Below are positions 1 to 9,400 of a stretch of 64,000 nucleotides of DNA, piece by piece (within the stretch, counting starts at the first letter, position 1; each line of letters starts with the position of its first letter). The notes beneath the pieces are model-generated. The model was not told the DNA's origin and did not search any database. It saw only the letters and a list, made by a program, of their open reading frames with translations. The stretch is from G020353115 sp964389685 (GTDB taxonomy: Bacteria; Bacteroidota; Bacteroidia; Bacteroidales; VadinHA17), in NCBI GenBank assembly GCA_964389685.1, contig CAYMFM010000003.1:1-64000 (forward strand), read 5' to 3'. The position numbers and the translations under genes were made by a program.

Positions 1-1
1 T

Positions 2-172
2 GAGTATGCCGGGTGGTGTGGGGGGACAGCGGTGCGAGCCGCTTCCTACCCGATTGGAAGATACCGGTACACAGGAATCCCCGGTCTAACTACAACCGTT
101 ATTCCCGGGAACTGGTTTCATGGACCGGGCTCTACAGACCTTAATTCAATGATCTCAACTGTGATACGATGA
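2..172 (+). CDS. Possible 3' end of an unidentified gene (partial)
   Basis: An open frame enters from the left edge and runs 56 codons to a TGA at 170-172. The peptide is rich in Gly, Thr, Tyr and Pro (it includes GIPGLTTTVIPGNWFHGPG) and matches no family I recognise. The stop codon falls inside the left arm of a perfect 13-bp inverted repeat (161-173 with 202-214), which fits a gene end followed by a terminator-like hairpin. The stretch around 79-125 resembles non-coding DNA near 5694-5740, so it may instead be part of a dispersed repeat. Coding status is uncertain. Confidence 0.3.
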   Translation, partial: EYAGWCGGTAVRAASYPIGRYRYTGIPGLTTTVIPGNWFHGPGSTDLNSMISTVIR

Positions 173-214
173 CTGAGTTAATACCTCTTCTGAAGTAGCA
201 GGTCATCGTATCAC
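161..214. terminator. Perfect 13-bp inverted repeat, terminator-like hairpin
   Basis: GTGATACGATGAC at 161-173 is the exact reverse complement of 202-214, with a 28-base loop. The loop contains a further small hairpin, CTTC-T-GAAG. There is no long T-run after either arm. The repeat sits at the end of the partial frame at 2-172 and upstream of the leucyl aminopeptidase gene. It may be a terminator or a protein-binding palindrome. Confidence 0.45.
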
Positions 215-345
215 TATTTGATATATATTCGTCACCCGAACTGCAGTGGCCTGCATAGGGTCGTCTGACGAACCAGGGAGCTATCATCTTCTGTAGGTAA
301 AATTTATTACCTTTGATTCCTGAAATTTTACGAACAACCGCTTCA

Positions 346-1785
346 ATGGATTTAAAAATATCCAGGATAAAACAGGTTCCAAAAGACCTGTCGGTCATCT
401 ACCTGGTCAAAAAAGAGACACCCCTTACCACTCTCCCGTTCACCGGAGCCGAGTTGAAGTATGTTGAAGAGAAGATAAAACAGGATGCGCCGGTCATATC
501 GGTCAATTCCTATTCCCGGTGGAGCTTTGTCCAGGTGATCGAAGAGGGGAAAGCACAATACGCGATAAACGAAGAACTGCGGAAAGCTGCCGCTAAGATC
601 TATGCAGTAATCAAGGAGAACAAAATTGAAACCATCGTACTCGCGGAGGATGAGAACCAGCCTGATGCCATCCTATCTTTTGCCGAGGGGTTGGCACTGA
701 GTCACTATCAATTCCTGAAATACATCAAGGAGCGGGATGAAAAACGGTCGTCTCTGCGTCACCTGATGATCTGCAGTAAGTCGATCAGGGAAAAGCAGGT
801 GGCTCAATTGACTTACCTGCTGGAGGCGGTCTATCGCTGCCGTGATCTGGTCAATGAACCGTTATCCTATCTGACGGCACCGCAACTGGCAAGAGAGATA
901 GAGAAGCTTGGTAAGGAAGCCGGTTTCATGGTTGAGGTGTTCAACAAGAAAAAGATTGAAGCCTTAAAGATGGGCGGATTGCTGGCAGTCAATAAGGGCA
1001 GTGTTGATCCGCCCACGTTCAGCATCCTGGAATGGAAGCCGGACAGACCAAAGAACAGAAAACCACTGATCCTGGTCGGGAAAGGGGTTGTGTATGATAC
1101 GGGGGGGCTAAGTTTAAAACCCACCAAAAACAGCATGGATTACATGAAAAGTGACATGAGTGGAGCTGCAGCAGTGGCAGGAGCCATCTATGCTGTATCA
1201 AAAGCAAAACTGCCGGTCCATGTTATCGGACTGATCCCGGCAACCGATAACCGGCCCGACGGGAATGCCTATGTCCCGGGAGATGTTGTTAAAATGTACA
1301 ATGGTACCACCGTGGAAGTACTCAACACGGATGCAGAAGGAAGGATGATCCTTGCCGATGCGTTGAGCTATGCCGGCCGGTATGACCCGGAACTGATTAT
1401 CGACCTTGCTACATTGACCGGTGCAGCAGCTGTTGCTATCGGGAAATATGGAATCGTGGGTATGGGCAATGCAGACAGGAAATATTTCGACCGGCTTGAA
1501 GAGAGTGGGAATGCTGTGTTTGAACGGATTGTGGAATTTCCCTTCTGGGATGAGTACAATGAATTACTGAAATCGGATATTGCGGATGTGAAAAATATCG
1601 GTGGCAGGGATGGAGGAGCAATCACGGCCGGAAAATTTCTTGAACGGTTTACCGAATGCCCCTACCTTCACCTGGACATTGCCGGACCGGCATTCCTGGA
1701 CCGGGAAGATTCCTACCGGGGAAAAGGAGGAACGGGAGTGGGTGTGCGGTTGCTCTTCGATTTCTTGAAAAATTACAGACCATGA
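346..1785 (+). CDS. Leucyl aminopeptidase, M17 family
   Basis: This is a cytosolic di-metal aminopeptidase that removes N-terminal residues during peptide turnover. The M17 signature NTDAEGRM lies at about residues 327-334 and supplies metal-binding Asp and Glu plus the catalytic Arg. The upstream block GKGVVYDTGGLSLKP, starting with Lys near 246, supplies the other metal ligands and the catalytic Lys. The N-terminal 150 residues form the less conserved macro-like domain. I chose the ATG at 346 (479 residues, normal for the family). The frame also opens at a TTG at 313, but the 11 extra residues are not expected. Neighbouring pdxA is co-oriented 100 bases downstream, with no obvious functional link. 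Confidence 0.93.
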   Translation: MDLKISRIKQVPKDLSVIYLVKKETPLTTLPFTGAELKYVEEKIKQDAPVISVNSYSRWSFVQVIEEGKAQYAINEELRKAAAKIYAVIKENKIETIVLAEDENQPDAILSFAEGLALSHYQFLKYIKERDEKRSSLRHLMICSKSIREKQVAQLTYLLEAVYRCRDLVNEPLSYLTAPQLAREIEKLGKEAGFMVEVFNKKKIEALKMGGLLAVNKGSVDPPTFSILEWKPDRPKNRKPLILVGKGVVYDTGGLSLKPTKNSMDYMKSDMSGAAAVAGAIYAVSKAKLPVHVIGLIPATDNRPDGNAYVPGDVVKMYNGTTVEVLNTDAEGRMILADALSYAGRYDPELIIDLATLTGAAAVAIGKYGIVGMGNADRKYFDRLEESGNAVFERIVEFPFWDEYNELLKSDIADVKNIGGRDGGAITAGKFLERFTECPYLHLDIAGPAFLDREDSYRGKGGTGVGVRLLFDFLKNYRP

Positions 1786-1885
1786 AGTTTACCATGAGTA
1801 TAAAAAATAGCTACATTTAATTCCCCAGCCGGTGCCTGACTAAAAGGGATACCGCCGGAGTGAGTTATATAGAAAACAGAAGAAT

Positions 1886-2944
1886 ATGCCAGATCATACC
1901 CTAAAAATCGGAATTTCACAGGGAGATATTAATGGAATAAGTTATGAGGTTATCTTAAAGACCCTGATGGATAATCGGGTGAATGATATTTGCACCACCG
2001 TAGTTTATGGTTCACCGAAAGTGGCTGCCTATCACAGGAAGGCACTCAACATCACCAATTTCAGTTTCAATAACATCAATACCCCGGAAGAGGCAAATCT
2101 GAAACGGGCGAACATCATCAATTGTCTTGATGATAACATCCGTGTCGAGTTGGGAAAATCGACAACGGTTGCCGGTGAAGCGTCCATTATATGCCTCAAA
2201 GCGGCAGTGAGTGATCTGAAGGAAGGGAAGATCGATGTTCTGGTCACGGCGCCGATCAGCAAACACAACATTCAATCAGCCTCCTTCGAATTTGTCGGGC
2301 ACACCGAGTATTTAAAGGATCAGTTTGGTGTGGATGATGTGGTAATGATCATGGTAAACGACACGCTGAGGATTGGGCTGGTAACGGGTCATATTCCCCT
2401 GGCACAGGTGGCTTCCACGATCACGACAGAACTGATTCTAAAAAAGGTAAAAACCCTGCACCGGTCCCTCATGGAGGATTTTGTTATCAGGAAACCAAAA
2501 ATTGCCGTGCTGGGACTCAATCCACATGCCGGCGACCATGAGCTGATCGGAACCGAAGAGAAGGAGGTGATTATCCCGGCTATACGAAGTGCCAGAGAGG
2601 AAGGGATGCTGGTATTTGGCCCCTACCCGGCTGACGGTTTTTTTGGATCCAGACAGCTTACGCGGTTTGATGCCGTGCTCGCCATGTATCATGATCAGGG
2701 CTTAGCTCCGTTCAAATCGATGGGACTTGCCAATGGGGTGAATTTCACAGCAGGTCTTCCCGTAGTCAGAACCTCACCGGCTCATGGAACAGCGTTTGAA
2801 CTGGCCGGAAAGGATGAGGCATCGCCCGATTCGTTCCGTAGTGCCCTCTTCCTTGCCTGTGATATATATAAAAACCGTGGGTTATATAAGGAGTTGACCA
2901 GCAATCAACTGCCTTCTTACGATGAAGATAATGGCAAGGAATAG
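1886..2944 (+). CDS. pdxA: 4-hydroxythreonine-4-phosphate dehydrogenase PdxA
   Basis: PdxA oxidises 4-phosphohydroxy-L-threonine in the DXP-dependent branch of pyridoxal 5'-phosphate synthesis. At 352 residues it has the usual length. The N-terminus ISQGDINGISYEVILKTL is the form typical of Bacteroidota, where other phyla have GDPAGIGPE. Metal-ligand histidines are visible in GHTEYL (His139) and in MYHDQGLAPFK (His269). The C-terminal RTSPAHGTAFELAGK block is also conserved and contributes the third histidine. The ATG at 1886 is the natural start. The pathway partner pdxJ is not in this window. The product supports PLP enzymes such as SufS encoded further on. Confidence 0.95.
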   Translation: MPDHTLKIGISQGDINGISYEVILKTLMDNRVNDICTTVVYGSPKVAAYHRKALNITNFSFNNINTPEEANLKRANIINCLDDNIRVELGKSTTVAGEASIICLKAAVSDLKEGKIDVLVTAPISKHNIQSASFEFVGHTEYLKDQFGVDDVVMIMVNDTLRIGLVTGHIPLAQVASTITTELILKKVKTLHRSLMEDFVIRKPKIAVLGLNPHAGDHELIGTEEKEVIIPAIRSAREEGMLVFGPYPADGFFGSRQLTRFDAVLAMYHDQGLAPFKSMGLANGVNFTAGLPVVRTSPAHGTAFELAGKDEASPDSFRSALFLACDIYKNRGLYKELTSNQLPSYDEDNGKE

Positions 2945-3062
2945 GTGCTGCTTTCCCTGTTGATCGTCCTCGCCTGGAAAAAACAGTGATTGCTTCTGCT
3001 GCAAAACATACAGAATATCCTACTCTATGATTGAAATCATTATGCAAGGTAATATTAATACT

Positions 3063-3070
3063 TAATTTTG
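3063..3070 (+). promoter_or_regulatory. Candidate -7 element upstream of maeB
   Basis: TAATTTTG matches the Bacteroidota -7 consensus TAnnTTTG and lies about 40 bases before the maeB start. I see no TTTG box at the usual 19-22 base spacing, so support comes from one element only. Confidence 0.3.
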
Positions 3071-3110
3071 TCTTCGAGATAATACCTGAATAAAACCAAA
3101 ACATACCGCT

Positions 3111-5393
3111 ATGGCAAAAATTACTCGGCAGGATGCTCTTGATTACCACAGTCAGGGGCGTCCGGGGAAAATTGAAGTGATCCCAACCAAACCCTACACC
3201 ACGCAGATCGATCTTTCTCTGGCGTATACTCCCGGAGTGGCTGAACCCTGCCTTGAGATTCAGAAAAAACATGAAGATGCTTATAAATATACTGCCAAGG
3301 GAAATTTAGTGGCAGTAATCTCTAATGGAACCGCCGTTCTCGGACTCGGGAATATCGGTGCATTGGAAGGAAAGCCGGTGATGGAAGGAAAAGGTTTGCT
3401 CTTTAAGGTATTTGCTGATGTCGATGTATTCGACATTGAGGTCGATACCCAGGATGTGGAAAAAATGATCGAGGTGGTCAAAGCCATTTCTCCGACCTTC
3501 GGAGGAATAAACCTGGAAGATATAAAAGCACCGGAATGCTTTGAGATTGAAGACAGGCTGAAGGAAGAACTGGATATCCCGGTGTTTCATGATGATCAAC
3601 ATGGAACGGCGATCATTTCCAGCGCGGGGCTGCTCAATGCCCTGGAACTGAGCGGGAAAAAGATCGGGGATATCAAAATGGTAATCAATGGGGCCGGAGC
3701 AGCTGCCGTGTCCTGCACCCGCCTCTACATTAAGCTGGGAGCCAAACCGGAAAATGTAGTGATGTGTGACAGCAAAGGAGTGATCAATTCGAAGAGAACT
3801 GACCTGAATGAAGTAAAGAAACAATTCATTACAAAACGCAATGTCGATACCCTGGAAGAGGCGATTAAAGGGGCAGATGTCTTTGTCGGATTGTCGGTGG
3901 GGAATGTTCTCTCGAAGAAGATGGTAAAAAGCATGACTTCAAACCCGATCGTTTTTGCCATGGCAAATCCCACACCGGAGATTTCGTATGAGGATGCATT
4001 GGAAGCCAGGGAGGATGTTTTTATGGCTACCGGGCGGTCCGATTACCCGAACCAGATCAATAATGTCCTGGGATTTCCGTTCATTTTCCGCGGTGCACTG
4101 GATGTCAGGGCAACAAAAATCAATGAGGAGATGAAAATTGCTGCGGTGAAGGCACTGGCTGATCTGGCGAAAGAGCCCGTCCCGGAGTATGTGAATACCG
4201 CCTATAATGTTACCAATCTTACCTTTGGAAGAGAGTACTTCATCCCCAAACCATTGGATTACCGGTTAATTGAGCAAGTCGCATCTGCCGTAGCCCGTGC
4301 TGCGATCGAATCGGGTGTGGCACAGAAGAAAATTACCGACTGGGATGCCTATAAAACCGAGTTGAGCAGACGGCTTGGACACGAAAATATACTGCTCCGG
4401 GGAATCCGTGAAAAAGCTATGAAAAATCCGAAACGGGTGGTCTTTACAGAAGCAAATAGTTTTAAAGTACTCAAAGCTGCCCAGACTGTCCTGCTCAATG
4501 GACTGGCACATCCAATCCTCCTAGGGGATGAGGATGAGATCAAAGGCATGTGCGAGGAGAACAAACTGGAACTTCAGGATGTACCCATCATCGATACGAA
4601 AAGTGTAAAGGAACAGAAACGGAGAGAACGGTATGCCAAACTGTTCTTCGAGAAACGAAAGCGAAGGGGAATAACCTATAATGAAGCACTGGAGAAAATG
4701 TACGACCGTAACTATTTTGGTATCATGATGGTTGAGACCGGAGAGGCGGATGCATTTATCTCCGGATTTTACAGCAAATATGCCGATACCATACGACCGG
4801 CACTGCAAATTGTAGGGACAAACAACCCGCTGAACCATTATGCCGGAATGTATATGGTGTTCACGAAAAAAGGTCCGTTTTTCTTCTCCGATACAACCGT
4901 CAATCCACAACCCTCGGCACAAACCATTGTGAATACGACCATTTTGACTGCCGAAGAGGTGAAGAAGTTCGGTATCGAACCACGCATAGCCCTGCTATCC
5001 TATTCAAACTTCGGGGCACAGCGTGAAGGCAGCCCGCGCCGGATGCAGGATGCCATTGATATACTCCATCGTGATCACGCCGACCTGATCGTCGATGGGG
5101 ACATGCAGGCTAATTTTGCATTCAACAGAGACCTGAGAAAGAGTAAGTTCCCGTTCTCCAAACTGGCCGATGAAGACGTGAACACGATCATCTTCCCGAA
5201 CCTGAGTTCCGGAAATATTGCCTATAAGATGATGCAGGAGATAGGCAATGCGGAAGTCGTCGGTCCGATCCTGCTTGGAATGTCGAAACCGATCCAGATC
5301 CTGCAATTGGAGTGCTCCGTGAGAGAAATCATCGATATGACAACCATCGCTGTTATCGAAGCCCAGTGTATTGAGGAAGAAAAGTGTAAGTAG
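3111..5393 (+). CDS. maeB: NADP-dependent malic enzyme with C-terminal phosphotransacetylase-like domain
   Basis: This 760-residue protein has the classic MaeB architecture. Residues 1 to about 420 form the malic enzyme, which decarboxylates malate to pyruvate with reduction of NAD(P). About 430-760 is a phosphate acetyl/butyryl-transferase-like domain that usually acts as a regulatory, acetyl-CoA-sensing module rather than a catalyst. Visible malic-enzyme blocks include AYTPGVAEPC, the FHDDQHGTAI metal/substrate motif and the VINGAGAAAVSC nucleotide-binding loop. The PTA part includes KRVVFTEANSFKVLKAA and SYSNFGAQREGSPRRMQDAI. It is a single-gene unit, followed by nearly 500 bases without a gene. 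Confidence 0.95.
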   Translation: MAKITRQDALDYHSQGRPGKIEVIPTKPYTTQIDLSLAYTPGVAEPCLEIQKKHEDAYKYTAKGNLVAVISNGTAVLGLGNIGALEGKPVMEGKGLLFKVFADVDVFDIEVDTQDVEKMIEVVKAISPTFGGINLEDIKAPECFEIEDRLKEELDIPVFHDDQHGTAIISSAGLLNALELSGKKIGDIKMVINGAGAAAVSCTRLYIKLGAKPENVVMCDSKGVINSKRTDLNEVKKQFITKRNVDTLEEAIKGADVFVGLSVGNVLSKKMVKSMTSNPIVFAMANPTPEISYEDALEAREDVFMATGRSDYPNQINNVLGFPFIFRGALDVRATKINEEMKIAAVKALADLAKEPVPEYVNTAYNVTNLTFGREYFIPKPLDYRLIEQVASAVARAAIESGVAQKKITDWDAYKTELSRRLGHENILLRGIREKAMKNPKRVVFTEANSFKVLKAAQTVLLNGLAHPILLGDEDEIKGMCEENKLELQDVPIIDTKSVKEQKRRERYAKLFFEKRKRRGITYNEALEKMYDRNYFGIMMVETGEADAFISGFYSKYADTIRPALQIVGTNNPLNHYAGMYMVFTKKGPFFFSDTTVNPQPSAQTIVNTTILTAEEVKKFGIEPRIALLSYSNFGAQREGSPRRMQDAIDILHRDHADLIVDGDMQANFAFNRDLRKSKFPFSKLADEDVNTIIFPNLSSGNIAYKMMQEIGNAEVVGPILLGMSKPIQILQLECSVREIIDMTTIAVIEAQCIEEEKCK

Positions 5394-5877
5394 TAGTGAG
5401 TTGTGAGAAGTGAGTTGTGAGAAGTGAGAGGTGAGTGATGAGAAGTGAGTGTGAAAGACGGTGAGAGGTGAAGGTATTGCGAATTGCGAATTGCGGATTG
5501 TGAATTTTAAAAATTGCCCTTTAGAAATATTGAAAAAGGGAAAGCGTTAACTCATATCTTTAGCGTACAGAGTTACAATGTTTCGAGCTCTGAAAGCCTG
5601 CCGGCCGGAGCGAAATATAATACTATTCATTTTTTTGCTCCAGCGGAGCAAAACCTTGGTAGTCAAGGGTTGATAATCCCAAAAATAAAAGGTCCAACTA
5701 CAATCCCTCATCACCGGGAAAATAATTCATGGACCGGAAAGCTCCATACACAGATTTACACCCTCACAGCGCAGGAAAAATAAATAATGGAAGGCCCGAT
5801 GTAAGAAGAGATAAAACAATCAGGCAGCATACCATTTTTTTCGTTATTTTAGCTTCCATTAATCCAGACATCCTATC
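5394..5877. other. Gene-free spacer with TGAG-rich tract and palindromes
   Basis: No credible gene is seen in these 484 bases. 5394-5475 is a low-complexity purine tract built from GTGAG/GAAGTGAG units. 5476-5515 has short ATTGCGA repeats. A perfect hairpin TTTTGCTCC-AGC-GGAGCAAAA occupies 5633-5653, and a CCGGCCGG palindrome lies near 5602. Open frames here (5514-5783, 5729-5914) have no recognisable product and no conserved composition, and I treat them as chance. The stretch near 5694-5740 resembles 79-125 of the window. Confidence 0.6.
5633..5653. repeat. Perfect 9-bp hairpin (GCTCC/GGAGC palindrome)
   Basis: TTTTGCTCC (5633-5641) and GGAGCAAAA (5645-5653) are exact reverse complements around a 3-base loop. 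The hairpin lies in a gene-free spacer and is preceded by a T-run, so it could terminate transcription in either direction or be a dispersed palindromic repeat. Confidence 0.6.
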
Positions 5878-6459
5878 ATGTTCGAATACATTCAAGGCAG
5901 GTTGGTGGAGCTAACCCCCGCATATGCCGTAATCGAAGCGGGGAATATTGGGTACTTTATCCACATCTCGCTCTATACCTACACGAAACTGACGAAATCA
6001 ACAGAGGTAAAATTGTTTATTCATCAGGTGATCCGGGATGATGCGCGCCTGTTTTTCGGATTTGCGGATAAGCACGAGCGCGAAATGTTCCTGATGTTGA
6101 TCTCTGTTACGGGTATCGGAGCCAATACTGCCAGAATGATAATCTCCTCCCTGTCACCTACAGAAATAGAACAGGCAATCTTCGAAGGAAATGTCGCATT
6201 GTTGAAGAGCATTAAAGGCATTGGGACGAAATCTGCTCAACGGGTAATTGTTGATCTGAAAGACAAAATCGGAAAAACCGCCGAAATTGATGAAATATTT
6301 GCTACAGAGAGCAATACTCTAAGAGAAGAATCGTTATCTGCTTTAGTGATGTTGGGCTTTTCCAAAGCTTCCGTTCAGAAAGTCCTGGATCAAATTCTTC
6401 AGCAGGAGAATGAAATTACCGTTGAAGAGTTGATCAAAAAAGCCCTTAAAAAACTGTAG
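5878..6459 (+). CDS. ruvA: Holliday junction branch-migration protein RuvA
   Basis: RuvA binds four-way DNA junctions as a tetramer and loads the RuvB motor for recombinational repair. The protein has 193 residues, normal for the family. The N-terminal OB-fold begins MFEYIQGRLVELTPAYAVIE. Two helix-hairpin-helix motifs follow (VTGIGANTARMII near residue 79 and IKGIGTKSAQRVI near 114), and a short C-terminal domain that contacts RuvB closes the protein. The stop is 12 bases before the sprA start, so the two are probably co-transcribed. From memory, ruvA next to sprA is a recurring arrangement in Bacteroidota. ruvB is not in this window. Confidence 0.95.
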   Translation: MFEYIQGRLVELTPAYAVIEAGNIGYFIHISLYTYTKLTKSTEVKLFIHQVIRDDARLFFGFADKHEREMFLMLISVTGIGANTARMIISSLSPTEIEQAIFEGNVALLKSIKGIGTKSAQRVIVDLKDKIGKTAEIDEIFATESNTLREESLSALVMLGFSKASVQKVLDQILQQENEITVEELIKKALKKL

Positions 6460-6471
6460 TACTATAAACTA

Positions 6472-9400
6472 TTGTCCATTGGACTTTTGAAGAGAAGGTG
6501 TAAATATTCACTGGTATGGATTTGTTTTATTCTGCCTGGAATACTTCTTTCAACCCCTTCAGTTAATGCGGGTTATGGAAGCTTTTCCTCACCTGCTTTT
6601 CTGGTACAGCAGCAGGACACTGTCCGCAAGGAGCGGGATATAAACCTGCGGTATAACTTCGATGATCATTCCGGTAATCCTTACCTTAACGAACCGCAAT
6701 CGGGGCTATTCCTTGACCTTCCCTCAAACATTATTACCACCGTTACATACGATCCGGAAACAAATGAATACATCATTACAGAAAAAGTAGGGAACTTTAA
6801 TTACCGGTTGCCCACATCGATGAGCCTGGAGGAGTACCGGAGGTATGAGTTTGAAAAGTCGATGAGGGAATACTGGAGGGAAAAAGCAAGTGGTGGCGGG
6901 GTGGATTACCGCGCTTCACTAATACCACAGTTGCGCATTGGAGTGGAAGCTTTTGATAAGGTGTTTGGAAGCAATACCATTGACATTGTACCCCAGGGAT
7001 CGGCAGAATTGATCTTTGGCGCCAACATTTCAAAAATCGATAACCCGGCACTGTCAGAAAAACTCAGGAAAGTCACCACGTTCGATTTCCAGGAAAAAAT
7101 TCAAATGAACGTTACCGGGACAATCGGCGATAAGATGAAACTGGGAGTGAATTATAATACCGAAGCCACCTTTGATTTTGAAAACAAAACCAAACTGGAG
7201 TATGCCGGGAAAGAAGATGAGATCATAAAGAAGATTGAAGCGGGTGATGTTACACTTCCGTTAACCGGTTCCCTGATCACCGGAAGCCAGAGCCTCTTCG
7301 GACTGAAGACCGAACTGCAATTCGGTAAACTGACCATCACCAGCATCTTTTCTCAGCAGAAAGGGAAAACATCGGTTATTGAAGTGAAAGGTGGAGCACA
7401 ATTAAGTGAATATGAGATCTATGCCGATGATTACGATGCCAATAAGCACTTTTTCCTTTCCCAATATTTCCGCAATAATTACGACCGGGCGATGAAGAAT
7501 CTGCCCATCGTTAATTCAGGGATCAACATTGAACGCATTGAGGTATGGGTAACCAATAAGACGAGAAACTTTGAGGATTCCAGGAATATCCTGGCATTGA
7601 TGGACCTTGCCGAATCGGATGAGAACATCTTCAACACTATCCCGCAGTTTGCTCAAACCGGATCGGGACCCTATCCCGATAATGACCTGAACGGGCTATA
7701 CCAGCAGATGATCACCACCTATATGCAGGTGAGAAGCATTGATCAGATCACCTCGATCCTTGGACCACTGGCTCCCGATTTTCTCATTGGACAGGATTAT
7801 GAAAAAGTTGAAAATGCACGCAAACTGAGTGAACGGGAATATGCCATCAACAGAAAGCTGGGGTATATATCCCTCAATTCGGCATTGAATGCAGATGAGA
7901 TCCTTGCTGTTGCCTATGAATTCACCATTGGGGGACAGGTTTTTAAGGTTGGGGAATTTTCATCCGATGGGGTTAGTGCTCCGGAAGTGCTCATCGTGAA
8001 ACTTCTCAAGGGGACCAACCTGTCACCCAAATTGCCTACATGGGACCTGATGATGAAAAATATCTATGCTATCGGGGCATATCAGGTCGACAACCGTGAT
8101 TTTGAGTTGAATGTTCTTTACCAGGACGATAAGACGGGTAATGCGGTCAACTACCTTACCGAAGGAGATATCAAGGAGAAGATCCTTTTGCAGGTGTTGA
8201 ATATGGACAACCTGAACTCCCAGCTGGAGCCTTCACCGGATGGCAAGTTTGATTTTATCGAAGGGCTAACCATCAGTTCGAAAACCGGGCGTGTTATTTT
8301 TCCCGTGCTTGAACCGTTTGGCAGTTACCTGAGACAAAGAATCGGGAACGATGCTGTAGCGGACAAATATGTCTTTGAAGAGTTGTATGATTCAACCAAG
8401 GTAAAGGCACAGCAAATTGCCGAGAAGAATAAATTTATCCTTGCAGGGGTCTATTCATCTTCGTCGGGATCTGAAATTTCCCTCAATGCCATGAATGTGC
8501 CCCAGGGCTCGGTTGTAGTAACAGCGGGGGGAATAAAACTGACGGAAAACGTTGATTATACGGTGGATTATAACCTGGGGCGTGTAAAGATCATCAATAC
8601 CGGTCTTCTTGAATCGCAAACCCCCATCCGGGTCTCCCTGGAATCCAATCAGCTGTTTAACCTGCAGACCAAGACACTCCTTGGGACTCATCTCGATTAC
8701 CGCTTTTCGGATGATTTTAACATCGGTGCAACCCTGTTGAACCTCACAGAACGACCGCTGACACAGAAGGTGAACATTGGTGATGAGCCCATTTCGAATA
8801 CCATCTGGGGTCTGAACACCACCTATCATACCGAATCCCAGCTTTTGACCAATATCATTGACAAGCTTCCTTTTCTGGACACCAAAACGCCATCCAGCAT
8901 CACATTCACCGGTGAGTTTGCCCACCTGATACCGGGGCACAACAAGGCGATCAAGAAGGAGGGTGTATCCTACATCGATGATTTCGAGGCAAGCGAGACA
9001 CCCATTGATCTCAAATCACTGGCTGCCTGGTCAATATCAAGTACACCACAGGGGCAGGATGCCTTTTTCCCTGAAGCAAAACTCAACAACAATGTGACCT
9101 ATGGATTTAACCGGGCAAAAATCTCCTGGTATGTGATTGATCCGCTCTTCCTGCGCAATAATTCAAGCACACCCAACCACATCAAGAATAATCCTGACCT
9201 TCAATCCAGTCATTTCGTACGGGAGGTGTTTGAAAAGGAGATCTTCCCCAACAAAGAGAGCCCCAGCGGTATACCGACCAACCTTGCCGTGCTCAACGTT
9301 GCCTTTTATCCCGAGGAGAAAGGTCCCTATAACTACGATGTGGAACCATCAAGCTATTCTGCCGGTATTGGCGCCAGTGGAAGACTGAATGATCCTGTTT

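Noticed and set aside
5514..5914. Two small plus-strand open frames in the spacer after maeB
   Set aside because: They cross a hairpin and repeat-like DNA, have no recognisable domain, and read like translated repeats (for example FFAPAEQN from the GCTCC-AGC-GGAGC palindrome).
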